NCBI GenBank assembly: GCA_900316455.1
Contig: ONCX01000010.1
Coordinates: 1-64,000 of the forward strand
Length of the DNA: 64,000 nt
Reading direction: 5' to 3'
Source: an uncultured Eubacteriales bacterium
GTDB lineage: Bacteria; Bacillota; Clostridia; Oscillospirales; Acutalibacteraceae
The notes below the pieces were generated by a model, which worked only from the letters and a program-made list of their open reading frames with translations, was not told where the DNA came from and did not search any database. The position numbers and the translations under genes are program-made. Below, in pieces: positions 53,106 through 61,574 of this stretch (the stretch's first letter is position 1; each line of letters opens with the position of its first letter).

Positions 53106-54074
53106 TTGTACGATGAAACCGTGCAAATAGACAGGCTGGAGTACGCTGTGAGCCTTTTCGGCAGCTATGACGAAAACATTAAGCTGGTGGAAAGGGCTTT
53201 CCATGTGAGCATCGTTACCCGCGGCTCGGAAATCAAAGTGTCCGGCGAGGAAAACGACGTTAATTCGGCGGTTCGCGCCATTAATTCCATGCTCGCTCTC
53301 GTCAGACGCGGCGAGACGCTATGCGAACAGTCTGTGATGTATTGCATTTCCCTTGTGCGGGATAATCTGGAGGGTCAGTGGGACAATCTGCCGGATGAGT
53401 GTATTTGCATCACCTCAAGGGGCAAGCCCGTTAAGCCTAAGACTATCGGACAAAGCAATTACGTAAAAGCTATTGCCGGGCATTCCATTACCTTCGGCGT
53501 GGGTCCCGCCGGAACCGGCAAGACTTATCTTGCCGTGGCTATGGCTGTCGCCGCTTTCCGCAGGGGCGACGTTGAGAGAATTATCCTCACGCGTCCGGCT
53601 GTCGAGGCGGGCGAAAAGCTCGGTTTCCTGCCGGGGGATCTTCAGTCAAAAATTGACCCCTATCTCAGACCTCTCTATGACGCGCTTTTTGACATGCTCG
53701 GCGCCGAAAGCTATCAGCGTTATCTCGAAAGAGGCACTATCGAAGTCGCGCCGCTTGCCTATATGCGCGGACGCACTCTCGACGACAGCTTCATTATTCT
53801 CGATGAGGCGCAGAATACTTCGCGGGAACAAATGAAAATGTTCCTCACCCGCTTGGGATTCCGCTCCAAAATGGTGATTAACGGCGACGTTACCCAGATA
53901 GATCTGCCGGACGGCAAAAAATCCGGTCTCTCACAGGTGATACGTATACTGAACAACATCGACGGCATTACTACCGTCCGCTTCGACGGGCGCGACGTCG
54001 TGCGTCACAGGCTGGTTCAGGATATTATAAAGGCATATGAAAAAAGTGAGAAAACTGAAAAAAATAAGCCTTAA
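53106..54074 (+). CDS. PhoH family ATPase (PhoH-like)
   Basis: A 322-residue cytoplasmic ATPase. An N-terminal KH-like domain (about 1-95) is followed by the PhoH domain with Walker A G-P-A-G-T-G-K-T-Y, the R-P-A-V-E-A-G-E-K-L-G-F-L-P-G-D-L motif, Walker B F-I-I-L-D-E-A-Q-N, and V-x-x-G-D-x-T-Q-I-D-L. PhoH is usually encoded with ybeY in Firmicutes and is thought to act on RNA. Translation begins at TTG 53106, after GAGAGGAG. ybeY follows 52 bases downstream. Confidence 0.93.
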   Translation: MYDETVQIDRLEYAVSLFGSYDENIKLVERAFHVSIVTRGSEIKVSGEENDVNSAVRAINSMLALVRRGETLCEQSVMYCISLVRDNLEGQWDNLPDECICITSRGKPVKPKTIGQSNYVKAIAGHSITFGVGPAGTGKTYLAVAMAVAAFRRGDVERIILTRPAVEAGEKLGFLPGDLQSKIDPYLRPLYDALFDMLGAESYQRYLERGTIEVAPLAYMRGRTLDDSFIILDEAQNTSREQMKMFLTRLGFRSKMVINGDVTQIDLPDGKKSGLSQVIRILNNIDGITTVRFDGRDVVRHRLVQDIIKAYEKSEKTEKNKP

Positions 54075-54126
54075 TCGACAATCAGTGTGTAATTATTTTT
54101 ATTTGTAACGACAGGAGGTAATATAA

Positions 54127-54642
54127 TTGGACAGAACAAAGGTCATTATAGAAGACAGGCAAAGGGCGGTTAAAATTCCTACCGGTATCAGACTCCTGAT
54201 AAGAAGATGCTGCAACGCTGTCCTGCAAATGGAAAAAATCTCAGGCTCCTGCGAGGTCTGCGTGTCGTTCGTGGACGTGGACGAAATTCAGCAGCTTAAC
54301 GCTAAATTCCGCAATCACGACGCTCCCACCGACGTGCTTTCTTTCCCGCTCGGTATCGACGGGAATTACGACGTAAACCCCGCAACCGGCGCAAAGCAGC
54401 TTGGCGATATCGTTCTCTGCGTTCCTATCGCCGTTGAACAGGCGAAAAAATACGGGCATTCCTTCCAGCGGGAAATGGGCTATCTCACAGCGCATTCCAT
54501 GCTCCATCTCCTTGGCTACGACCACGAACAGGGCGGCTTGGAGGCCGTCCGTATGAGGGAAAAGGAAGAGTCGGTCATGCAGTCGCTCGGTCTTCCACGC
54601 GATTCGAGCTACATCGGCGGCTCCGGCGATATGCCCCTCTGA
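54127..54642 (+). CDS. ybeY: Endoribonuclease YbeY
   Basis: A 171-residue metal-dependent endoribonuclease for 16S rRNA 3'-end maturation and ribosome quality control. The zinc motif H-S-M-L-H-L-L-G-Y-D-H is intact; the segment L-N-A-K-F-R-N-H-D-A-P-T-D-V-L-S-F-P is typical. TTG 54127 is the start, with a strong AGGAGGT at 54113-54119. Usually followed by dgkA, cdd or era in Firmicutes, but here a repeat element and regulator gene follow. Confidence 0.93.
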   Translation: MDRTKVIIEDRQRAVKIPTGIRLLIRRCCNAVLQMEKISGSCEVCVSFVDVDEIQQLNAKFRNHDAPTDVLSFPLGIDGNYDVNPATGAKQLGDIVLCVPIAVEQAKKYGHSFQREMGYLTAHSMLHLLGYDHEQGGLEAVRMREKEESVMQSLGLPRDSSYIGGSGDMPL

Positions 54643-54660
54643 TACAATAATTTTTAATTC

Positions 54661-54714
54661 AAAACACGACGCTCCGGCAATTTTATAAATTGCCCTGCCG
54701 CCGTGTTTTTTTTG
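54661..54714 (+). terminator. Terminator after ybeY
   Basis: GGCAATTT (54676-54683) with AAATTGCC (54687-54694) forms an inner hairpin; ACACG and CGTGT make an outer arm, followed by T residues. The GC-rich repeat begins at once after it. Confidence 0.6.
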
Positions 54715-54938
54715 TATTCGCCTTTCCTCTTTGTTTGGCTTGGCGGGTGGTGCTTTGGTATTCGCCTTTCCTTGTTATTTGTCTTGGCGCGTCTTGCTCG
54801 CTCGCCTTCGCCTCGCTTGTGGGGCGCTGCCCCACCCCCCGCAAGGGCGCTGCCCTTGACCTGCCAGGGAGCTCGCCCCCTGGACCCCACGCTCGCATTC
54901 GCTCGCTAGTTGGGCGCTTCGCTCTGCTTTTTTCTTTC
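54712..54938. repeat. GC-rich modular intergenic repeat, copy C (with three hairpins)
   Basis: Contains two TTCGCCTTTCCT units (about 54718 and 54762), the core GGCGCGTCTTGCTCGCTCGC (about 54786-54805), then three consecutive palindromes: GTGGGGCGCTGCCCCAC (54819-54835), CAAGGGCGCTGCCCTTG (54842-54858) and a CCAGGG/CCCTGG stem (54864-54883), ending GGGCGCTTCGCTCTGC plus T. Copies A and B share core and end but have one or none of the hairpins. Open frames here are compositional artefacts. Confidence 0.8.
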
Positions 54939-54960
54939 TCTGCCTTTTTCAAAACAGCTC

Positions 54961-54989
54961 TTGACAAAGGGCGCAGCTTAGTGTATAAT
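54961..54989 (+). promoter_or_regulatory. Consensus promoter of the Crp/Fnr regulator-ABC operon
   Basis: Perfect TTGACA (54961-54966) and TATAAT (54984-54989) with 17 bases between, immediately after repeat copy C. Confidence 0.85.
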
Positions 54990-55045
54990 GCTATGGAAAC
55001 TGTATTAAATGATACATTTTTCCGAGGAAAGGCAGGCAGGTTGAT

Positions 55046-55735
55046 TTGAAAAAATGCGAGCCGAATGTCCGTGATTATGAAATCGCGGGCGGCTGCGCGC
55101 TGTTCGCAGGCTGCGGCGCGGAACAGATACGCGGCTTTCTTGACGATTCCGGCGTGAGTGTGTTTTCGTTTTCGGGAAACGAACCCGTTCCTGCCGAAAT
55201 GAGGAAAAACTCCTGGAGCATAATGATTTCCGGTTCGGTGAGAATATATTCGGGCGACGACGACGACGGCGGCGTTTGCAAAACGCTGCTTAATGCCGTG
55301 GGAAGCGGTCAGCCGTTCGATATCGCTTCGCTCGCCTGCCGCGGCGCGGATCCTGTCGCTTCCGAGGTCAGAGCCGCCGGAAAGTGCCGCGTGATGTTCA
55401 TTGGCGCAATGGAGCCTATGCGCCTTATGTCACTTTATCCTCAGATCGCCGCCAACATTATGGAATTCTTCTGCGGACGTGTCGCCTTCCTCAACCGCAA
55501 AATCCGCACGCTCTCCAAGGGCTCCGTCGAACGCAGGCTCACTGACTTCCTTCTCGGTGAATTCAATACGGACAACGGAAAGCCTGAGGTTGTTATCAAA
55601 AGCTGCGCGGAGCTTGCCGTCCGGCTCAATGTCTCCCGCGCTTCGCTCTACCGCGCCCTCGCTGCTCTCGAACAGTCCGGCGTTATCTCACGCAGGGGCA
55701 AGGTCATTGAAATTCTCAATCCTCAGTCCCTTTGA
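55046..55735 (+). CDS. Crp/Fnr family transcriptional regulator
   Basis: A 229-residue regulator with an N-terminal cyclic nucleotide-binding fold (about 15-125) and a C-terminal winged helix (about 160-225; helix-turn-helix L-A-V-R-L-N-V-S-R-A-S-L-Y-R-A). It lacks the Fnr-type N-terminal Cys cluster, though several Cys are scattered (C-E-P near the start, G-C-A-L-F-A-G-C), so a redox or other ligand is possible. TTG 55046 is the start (GGCAGG precedes). It probably regulates the ABC transporter genes just downstream. Confidence 0.87.
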   Translation: MKKCEPNVRDYEIAGGCALFAGCGAEQIRGFLDDSGVSVFSFSGNEPVPAEMRKNSWSIMISGSVRIYSGDDDDGGVCKTLLNAVGSGQPFDIASLACRGADPVASEVRAAGKCRVMFIGAMEPMRLMSLYPQIAANIMEFFCGRVAFLNRKIRTLSKGSVERRLTDFLLGEFNTDNGKPEVVIKSCAELAVRLNVSRASLYRALAALEQSGVISRRGKVIEILNPQSL

Positions 55736-55823
55736 GACTTGCGCGCTTTGCTTTGATTGAATGACAGGCGTTTTGACGCTTGTTATACAATATATTTTTA
55801 TTTTATAGGAAGGAATTGTATCT

Positions 55824-56879
55824 ATGAAAACAATTTCAAGAATCTCAGCGGTTGTCATGTCGCTGGCAATGATGGTATCCCTCGCCGCTTGCGGCACGGA
55901 CAAAAAGGATGGGAACGTTTCACCCTCTGACGATGCTTCCAATCTCTCCACTGTCTCCACACAGGTCAGATTCGGCGCTCTTTACGGTCCCACAGGCGTT
56001 TCCCTCGCCAAGCTCGCAAGTCAGAAGGCTACTATAGCCGAGCCTTACAGCGACGGTAAGAACATTTATTCCAATTCCTACGCCGCCGACTATGCCGAAG
56101 AGCCTACCCAGATGGTAGCTAAAATTTCTTCCGGCGACGTTGACGTGGCGTGCGTTCCCACCAACCTCGCCGCAAAGCTCTACAAGGTCACCGGCGGCAA
56201 TATCAAGGTCGCTGCCGTCAGCACTCTCGGCGTCCTCTATATGATTGACACGTCAGGCGAGGTCAAGTCGGTAGCTGACCTCAAGGGCAAGACCATTTAC
56301 GCGCCCTCCGGCGTACAGGGCTCCAACCCCGAATATATCCTGAATTTCGTCATCGAAAAGAACGGTCTTGACGACGTTAAGGTTAGCTACGAATACTCCG
56401 TCGATGAGCTTACCGCTAAAATCGTCAGCGGAGACGTGCAGACTATTATGGTTCCGGAGCCTAAGGCTACCGCTATCAAGGGTCAGCTCAAAAAGGCTGA
56501 GAAGGAATTCTCTGTCACCGATATCCAGGCTGAATGGAACAAGGTATGCGATACTCCCATAGCTCAGGGCGTCGTTATCGTCCGCACCGATTGGCTCAAG
56601 GATAACGAGGGCGCTTTCAGGACATTCCTTAACGACTTCGCCGCTTCCTCCGACGCCGCTATCAATGATATCGACAACACCGTTTCCGCTGTCGTCGAGC
56701 TGGGCGTTATCCCCAACGAGGCTCTCGCAAAACAGGCTATCCCAAATTGCAATATTGTCAGCGTGACCGGTGAGGATATGAAGAAATCCGTCGCGGGCTT
56801 CATCGACGTGCTGCTCAACGCGGATCCTCAGTCCGTGGGCGGTTCTGCTCCGGACGATGAATTCTATTATGTCGGCTGA
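55824..56879 (+). CDS. ABC transporter substrate-binding lipoprotein (TauA/SsuA-like)
   Basis: A 351-residue solute-binding lipoprotein: signal peptide, lipobox L-A-A-C, then an NMT1/OpuAC-type fold with G-D-V-D-V-A-C-V-P-T-N and D-L-K-G-K-T-I-Y-A-P typical of nitrate/sulfonate/taurine or thiamine-precursor binding proteins. Substrate unknown. AGGAAGG precedes ATG 55824. First structural gene of an operon with permease and ATPase; its end overlaps the permease start. Confidence 0.88.
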   Translation: MKTISRISAVVMSLAMMVSLAACGTDKKDGNVSPSDDASNLSTVSTQVRFGALYGPTGVSLAKLASQKATIAEPYSDGKNIYSNSYAADYAEEPTQMVAKISSGDVDVACVPTNLAAKLYKVTGGNIKVAAVSTLGVLYMIDTSGEVKSVADLKGKTIYAPSGVQGSNPEYILNFVIEKNGLDDVKVSYEYSVDELTAKIVSGDVQTIMVPEPKATAIKGQLKKAEKEFSVTDIQAEWNKVCDTPIAQGVVIVRTDWLKDNEGAFRTFLNDFAASSDAAINDIDNTVSAVVELGVIPNEALAKQAIPNCNIVSVTGEDMKKSVAGFIDVLLNADPQSVGGSAPDDEFYYVG

Positions 56880-57669
56880 TAAACGGAGTAAATTTAAAAA
56901 ATTCATGATTAAGGCGGCTGTCGCGGCACTCTGGCTTGTGCTGTGGCAGCTTGTCTGTTTGATCGTGAACATGGAGCTGCTCGTCGCGTCCCCTTTGAAT
57001 GTCGCTCGCCGCCTGTGGGAGCTTTCCCGCACGGCTGAATTCTGGAAATATTCCCTTTTCTCTCTCGGAAGAATCACTGAGGGATTCCTTCTGGGAAGTA
57101 TCACCGGCGCGGCTCTCGCTGTATTATGTCACAAGTCCGGATTCGCACGCGAATTCTTCTCCCCCGCTGTCACTCTTATTAAATCCACTCCCGTCGCTTC
57201 ATTCATCATTCTGGCTCTCGTATGGCTCACGGGACAGCGCGTTCCGGTATTCATATCCTTCCTGATGGTGCTGCCCGTGGTCTACGGCAACGTATTTCAG
57301 GGTATCCGCGAGGTTGACCCAAAGCTCCTCGAAATGGCAAGGGTCTACGGAATGAACCCGAAAAAACGTGTGATGAAAATATACGTTCCCTCCGTGCTGC
57401 CCTACATGATGGCGGCGTGCCGGACCGCTCTCGGTCTTTCATGGAAGGCGGGCGTCGCTGCCGAGGTTATCGGCGTGACAAGGGACTCCATCGGCCGTCA
57501 GCTCTATTATTCCAAAATCTATCTCGAAACCGCTGACCTCTTCGCTTGGACCGCTGTCGTGATAATACTCAGTATTTCGCTTGAAAAATTCCTTATATGG
57601 TCGGTCGGACATATATGCGGGAAGCTTCATCTCGTCAGGAGGGATTCAAATGCCGCTAAGATTATGTAA
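56869..57669 (+). CDS. ABC transporter permease (TauC/SsuC-like)
   Basis: A 266-residue permease with six helices. The cytoplasmic EAA loop is represented by E-M-A-R-V-Y-G-M-N-P-K-K, and the C-terminal segment A-L-G-L-S-W-K-A-G-V-A-A-E-V-I is typical of TauC/SsuC. Start chosen as the second in-frame ATG (56869); the first (56857) is nearly as likely. It overlaps the binding-protein gene and the ATPase gene, showing a coupled operon. Confidence 0.88.
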   Translation: MSADKRSKFKKFMIKAAVAALWLVLWQLVCLIVNMELLVASPLNVARRLWELSRTAEFWKYSLFSLGRITEGFLLGSITGAALAVLCHKSGFAREFFSPAVTLIKSTPVASFIILALVWLTGQRVPVFISFLMVLPVVYGNVFQGIREVDPKLLEMARVYGMNPKKRVMKIYVPSVLPYMMAACRTALGLSWKAGVAAEVIGVTRDSIGRQLYYSKIYLETADLFAWTAVVIILSISLEKFLIWSVGHICGKLHLVRRDSNAAKIM

Positions 57670-58216
57670 TATCTTCAAGTCGTTCGGCGAAAAGCAGGTG
57701 CTCGCCGACTTCTCAATGGAAGTCCCTGACGGCGGGCGCGTCTGTCTGCTGGGCGCTTCCGGCGGCGGCAAGACTACCGTCCTCAATATTATCGCCGGAC
57801 TTATCTCCCCAGACAGCGGCAGCTTAGAACTTCCCGCGGGCAGTATATCTTATGTTTTTCAGGAATACCGCCTGCTCCCGTGGCTCACCGCCGAGGAAAA
57901 CATCACCGCCGCCGCCGGCTGTTCAAAGGAGCGCGCACGTGAGATTCTCGCGGCAATGGAGCTTGCCGGCGAGTCGAAGAATTATCCTGAGGATTTTTCC
58001 GGCGGCATGAAGCAGCGTGTGAATATTGCCCGTGCGCTCGCCCGCGATTCCGCGCTTATTCTGATGGACGAGCCTTTCAAGGGACTGGACCCCGGACTCA
58101 GGGAACGCGTCATCAACCGCGTGGACGAATTCTGCGCGGACAGAACCGTCGTTCTTGTCACTCATGATATTGCTGAATGTGACATGATGAAATGCAATAA
58201 AATTTATGAAATATGA
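57650..58216 (+). CDS. ABC transporter ATP-binding protein (TauB/SsuB-like)
   Basis: A 188-residue short ATPase, shorter than the usual 240-260. Walker A G-A-S-G-G-G-K-T-T, Q-loop with Q-E-Y-R-L-L-P-W, signature F-S-G-G-M-K-Q-R and Walker B L-I-L-M-D-E-P-F-K-G are intact; the ordinary C-terminal extension is missing, stopping soon after the switch His. ATG 57650 follows CAGGAGGG and overlaps the permease by 20 bp. Completes the TauABC-like system. Confidence 0.9.
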   Translation: MPLRLCNIFKSFGEKQVLADFSMEVPDGGRVCLLGASGGGKTTVLNIIAGLISPDSGSLELPAGSISYVFQEYRLLPWLTAEENITAAAGCSKERAREILAAMELAGESKNYPEDFSGGMKQRVNIARALARDSALILMDEPFKGLDPGLRERVINRVDEFCADRTVVLVTHDIAECDMMKCNKIYEI

Positions 58217-58423
58217 CGTGTGAGTAAAAAATCCACCCTTGCCGAAAACCTTCTTTTCGTCAGAATGCACAAACGCGCTTTAATCGGCTAAATTATTAAT
58301 AGACACTATTTCCTGTTAAATCTTAAAATCGCAATATTTATCGTTATTTAATAAGTATTTATCGGACGTCGGTGATTACTTTTTGAAAAATTTGATAAAA
58401 ATTCAAAAAACAAAAAAAATATA

Positions 58424-58452
58424 TTGAAATTCGATAAATGATGTGATATACT
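58424..58452 (+). promoter_or_regulatory. Promoter of the sugar transferase gene
   Basis: TTGAAA (58424-58429), 17-base spacer, TATACT (58447-58452). The 200 bases upstream (58217-58423) are AT-rich and hold no gene or clear terminator. Confidence 0.72.
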
Positions 58453-58517
58453 ATTAACAAGCAAAAGGCATGAGCCTGTTGCTGTGATTGTCAGGTGATT
58501 TGAAGGGGGTATTTGTC

Positions 58518-59174
58518 ATGGTTAACGTGCGTGAGAGCTACACGGGCACGCTTTATTTCGACGACTTACGTATCAGGACAAAACCTGTTTACACAATTCT
58601 CAAAAGATTGTTTGATATCTGCGTTTCCGCGGCGGCTCTCGTTTTTCTTCTTCCGCTTTTCGCCGTCGTTGCCGTTTTGATAAAGCTCGATTCCAACGGC
58701 TCCGTTATTTTCAGCCAGAAGCGCGTCGGTAAGAACGGCAATCTCTTCAAGGTCTATAAATTCCGCACAATGAAGGTTAACGCTCCCCACGAAACCGCTA
58801 CCTCCGATCTCTCGGATCCTTACGCTCACATCACAAGAGTGGGCCGCGTGCTGAGAAAAACCTCCATCGACGAGCTTCCGCAGCTTTACAACGTCCTCAA
58901 GGGCGATATGAGCCTTGTCGGTCCCAGACCGCTTATCATGGGCGAATCCGATGTGCATAAGCTCCGTATGCGCGAAGGCGTTTACGACGTCCGTCCGGGC
59001 GTGACCGGCTGGGCGCAGGTCAACGGGCGCGACTGCGTTCCCGCTGAGGAAAAGGTCTACTTCGACAAGGAATATGTCATAAAGCGCTCCGTCATTTTCG
59101 ACGTGTTCATTTTCGTCAAAACAGTCATGGTCGTCGTTGGCGGTCAGGGATATGTCGAGGGACGCAAAAATTAG
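58518..59174 (+). CDS. Bacterial sugar transferase (polyprenyl-phosphate glycosylphosphotransferase)
   Basis: A 218-residue initiating enzyme that loads a sugar-1-phosphate onto undecaprenyl phosphate for exopolysaccharide or capsule. One hydrophobic hairpin (about 33-60) and the catalytic domain with K-R-V-G-K-N-G, F-K-V-Y-K-F-R-T-M, R-x-T-S-I-D-E-L-P-Q, and G-P-R-P-L are present; the N-terminal multi-helix domain of WbaP is absent. ATG 58518 follows AAGGGGG. It is monocistronic, far from any glycosyltransferase cluster. Confidence 0.9.
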   Translation: MVNVRESYTGTLYFDDLRIRTKPVYTILKRLFDICVSAAALVFLLPLFAVVAVLIKLDSNGSVIFSQKRVGKNGNLFKVYKFRTMKVNAPHETATSDLSDPYAHITRVGRVLRKTSIDELPQLYNVLKGDMSLVGPRPLIMGESDVHKLRMREGVYDVRPGVTGWAQVNGRDCVPAEEKVYFDKEYVIKRSVIFDVFIFVKTVMVVVGGQGYVEGRKN

Positions 59175-59200
59175 CAATAATTAAATTTTGTATGTAATCA

Positions 59201-59237
59201 AAAAGACTGCCTCAAACGGAACGGCAGTCTTTTTTTA
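59201..59237 (+). terminator. Terminator after the sugar transferase
   Basis: AAAAGACTGCC (59201-59211) pairs perfectly with GGCAGTCTTTT (59223-59233), followed by T. Confidence 0.85.
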
Positions 59238-59291
59238 TTGCATTTTTCTGAAATTTTCGTCGCACGAATGAGAAAATAAGTGGAAATGGTA

Positions 59292-59320
59292 TTGACAAAT
59301 CCAGAATATAAGACTATAAT
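59292..59320 (+). promoter_or_regulatory. Promoter of the DUF4373 gene
   Basis: TTGACA (59292-59297), 17-base spacer, TATAAT (59315-59320), about 90 bases before ATG 59411. Confidence 0.78.
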
Positions 59321-59410
59321 ATACATGAGATTCCGTAAAAGGAACTTGATTGTATACTCTAAGACTGCCGCAGCATACGCCAAGCAGCCGGAAAAAAGGG
59401 ATGTGTTCTT

Positions 59411-60541
59411 ATGCCAAGACCGAGAAAGACTGGGCTTGATTACTTTTACAAGGACGTTCACGATTGGGACGAAATTGCCATTATGGAGCTGATGCAGAAA
59501 TACGGCCCCACGGGCTACTGCGTTTACGACGTGGTTCTCAGCAAGGTGTACGCCAACGGGTATTTTCTGGAGATTCCGCTGGACGTGCTGGCTTGCTATG
59601 TTGTGCGAGCTATCGGCAACAGATGGCTCAGGGACAAGGATATGGCTTTACAGGTGATAGAATACTGCGCCGAAATCGGTTTGTTTGATTACAACCTCAT
59701 GAAGCGCTCTGTTGTAACCTCCGTGGAAATTCAGCGGCATTATTCGCAGGTAACCGCAAGAAGCAAGGCGGACAAAAGCAAATACTGGCTTCTTGACAAC
59801 GGGGATTGCGCTGACAAAACCAATTGCGTCAATAACCCCGCTGAGAAACCGGAGATTTACACAAATGAAGTTCAGCCCTTCATTAACGGAGTTTCCGCAG
59901 CAAAAACCCCTGAAAAAACAGCGGAAATGCAACAAACAAAAGAAAACAAAACAAAAGTAAACGAAAGCAAAGTAAACGAAAGCAAAGCAAACGAAAGCAA
60001 AGCAAACGAAAGCAAAGCAAACGAAAGCAAAGCAAACGAAAGCATAGCAAACGAAAGCATAGCAAACAAAACAAAAGAATATGAAAGCAAAGCAAACGAA
60101 AGCATAACAGAAAGCGAAAGCTGCTTTTCTGCCGCTGCCGACGCCGACGCCGACGCCGACGCCGCCACAAAACGGATAGAGAATGCTTTTGCCGCCGTTA
60201 CCGGACGCCGCTTCAGGCATTCCGATATTCTGGCGATAGAAGAAATGTATCTTTTCGGAGCGGACAGCGAAACCATAATTAATGTGATAAATGATATCGG
60301 CAGAAGAGGTATAAAGGATATCGGCTCAATGAGATATTTTCTGCCTATAGTTCGCAATGAGATGAAGCAAATAAATAAAAACAGAAGCGGCAGAAACATT
60401 CCGCAGCGAATCAGGACAAACGAGGAAAAAGGGTTTCTTCCCGAAACGTCAGATACCGCACAGATAGAAGCCGTGCTTGACGCTGAATGGCTCGCGACTA
60501 TAAGCAAATATAAGTCCGCGCCGGACGATAAATTCGTATAA
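59411..60541 (+). CDS. DUF4373 (Lin1244/Lin1753-type) protein, replication-initiator-like, with tandem repeats
   Basis: A 376-residue protein whose first about 100 residues (L-D-Y-F-Y-K-D, Y-G-P-T-G-Y) match the DUF4373 domain, common in prophage or plasmid-like replication proteins. A long low-complexity middle has about ten copies of a 5-residue N-E-S-K-A unit, followed by A-D-A-D-A-D-A; the C-terminal about 110 residues look DnaD-like (F-A-A-V-T-G-R-R-F). The 15-bp DNA repeats run about 59957-60110. No other phage or plasmid genes are near, so it is an isolated chromosomal copy or a remnant. Confidence 0.8.
   Translation: MPRPRKTGLDYFYKDVHDWDEIAIMELMQKYGPTGYCVYDVVLSKVYANGYFLEIPLDVLACYVVRAIGNRWLRDKDMALQVIEYCAEIGLFDYNLMKRSVVTSVEIQRHYSQVTARSKADKSKYWLLDNGDCADKTNCVNNPAEKPEIYTNEVQPFINGVSAAKTPEKTAEMQQTKENKTKVNESKVNESKANESKANESKANESKANESIANESIANKTKEYESKANESITESESCFSAAADADADADAATKRIENAFAAVTGRRFRHSDILAIEEMYLFGADSETIINVINDIGRRGIKDIGSMRYFLPIVRNEMKQINKNRSGRNIPQRIRTNEEKGFLPETSDTAQIEAVLDAEWLATISKYKSAPDDKFV
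59957..60110 (+). repeat. 15-bp coding tandem repeat in the DUF4373 gene
   Basis: About ten near-identical copies of AACGAAAGCAAAGCA. They code for N-E-S-K-A repeats with few synonymous differences, so recent copy-number change is likely. The opposite strand gives only Phe/Cys/Leu-rich artefact frames. Confidence 0.85.
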
Positions 60542-60557
60542 CGGACAGTATTTAATT

Positions 60558-61565
60558 TTATGCTTCAATATTCGCTTCGGCTCGCGCATTCAGGCTCATA
60601 TCGGCAATATTGCCACTCAGATATTCATAATATCCCTGCGCTCCGATCATCGCCGCGTTGTCGCCGCAGAGCGATAGCTCCGGATAGTATAATTCCAGCC
60701 CGCGTTCACGGCAAAGCTCCTCCATTCGCCTGCGGAGAAGCGAATTCGCAGATACTCCCCCCGCAAGCACAAGTCTGCTCTGCCCGGTGTCTTTCGCGGC
60801 AAGGAGAAAGCGTTCGGTGAGAATATTCACTACAGATTTCCGCACCGACGCTGCCATGTCCTCACGCGGAACTTCTATTCCTTTTTGCTGCATATTATGT
60901 ATCGTATTTATCACCGCTGTCTTTAAGCCTGAAAAGCTGAAATCATACGGCGAGCCATTCACCTTGGGTACGGGAAATTTGAACGCGTCGGGATTGCCGT
61001 TTTCCGCCAGCTTGTCCATGTGGACTCCCCCAGGATACGGCAGTCCTATTGTACGCGCCGTCTTGTCAAACGCTTCGCCTGCCGCGTCGTCCCGCGTTCT
61101 TCCGATAATTCTCATTGTGGTGTAGTCTGTCACTTCAACTATATGGCTATGTCCGCCCGAAACTACAAGGCACAGAAACGGCGGCTCCAATCCGGAATGG
61201 GAAATGTAGTTCGCCGCAATATGCCCGCGCAGGTGATGCACCGCAACCAGCGGCTTGCCACAGGTCAGCGACAGCCCTTTCGCAAAGCTTACCCCTACCA
61301 GCAGCGAGCCGATAAGTCCCGGATATGCCGTGACCGCTATCGCGTCGATATCGCTGATTTTCATGCCGGCGCGCGCGAGCGCTTCACTCGCTACGTCCGA
61401 TATCGCTTCACAGTGCATTCGTCCAGCTATTTCGGGCACGACCCCGCCGAATTCCACATGCCGGAATACCTGCGAGGCTACTACGGAGGAATGCACCCTT
61501 CTGCCGTCCTCCACTACGGCAGCCGCCGTGTCGTCGCATGAGGATTCTATTGCGAATATTTTCAT
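60558..61565 (-). CDS. tsaD: tRNA N6-threonylcarbamoyladenosine transferase subunit TsaD
   Basis: A 335-residue metal-containing kinase-like protein that, with TsaB and TsaE, adds threonylcarbamoyl to A37 of ANN-decoding tRNAs. I-E-S-S-C-D-D-T, H-H-L-R-G-H (metal His pair), V-S-G-G-H-S-H-I, A-G-G-V-S-A-N and the C-terminal C-G-D-N-A-A-M-I are as expected. TsaB/TsaE are not in this window. Last gene of a minus-strand group with the flavoprotein and aroK. Confidence 0.95.
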   Translation of the reverse strand: MKIFAIESSCDDTAAAVVEDGRRVHSSVVASQVFRHVEFGGVVPEIAGRMHCEAISDVASEALARAGMKISDIDAIAVTAYPGLIGSLLVGVSFAKGLSLTCGKPLVAVHHLRGHIAANYISHSGLEPPFLCLVVSGGHSHIVEVTDYTTMRIIGRTRDDAAGEAFDKTARTIGLPYPGGVHMDKLAENGNPDAFKFPVPKVNGSPYDFSFSGLKTAVINTIHNMQQKGIEVPREDMAASVRKSVVNILTERFLLAAKDTGQSRLVLAGGVSANSLLRRRMEELCRERGLELYYPELSLCGDNAAMIGAQGYYEYLSGNIADMSLNARAEANIEA

Positions 61566-61574
61566 TGTTATTTT

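Noticed and set aside
54654..55049. Open frames in repeat copy C
   Set aside because: GC-rich palindromes leave long frames in several phases, but none has a ribosome site or family signature.
59648..60507. Phe/Cys/Leu-rich frames opposite the DUF4373 gene
   Set aside because: They only mirror the 15-bp coding repeat and have no start context.
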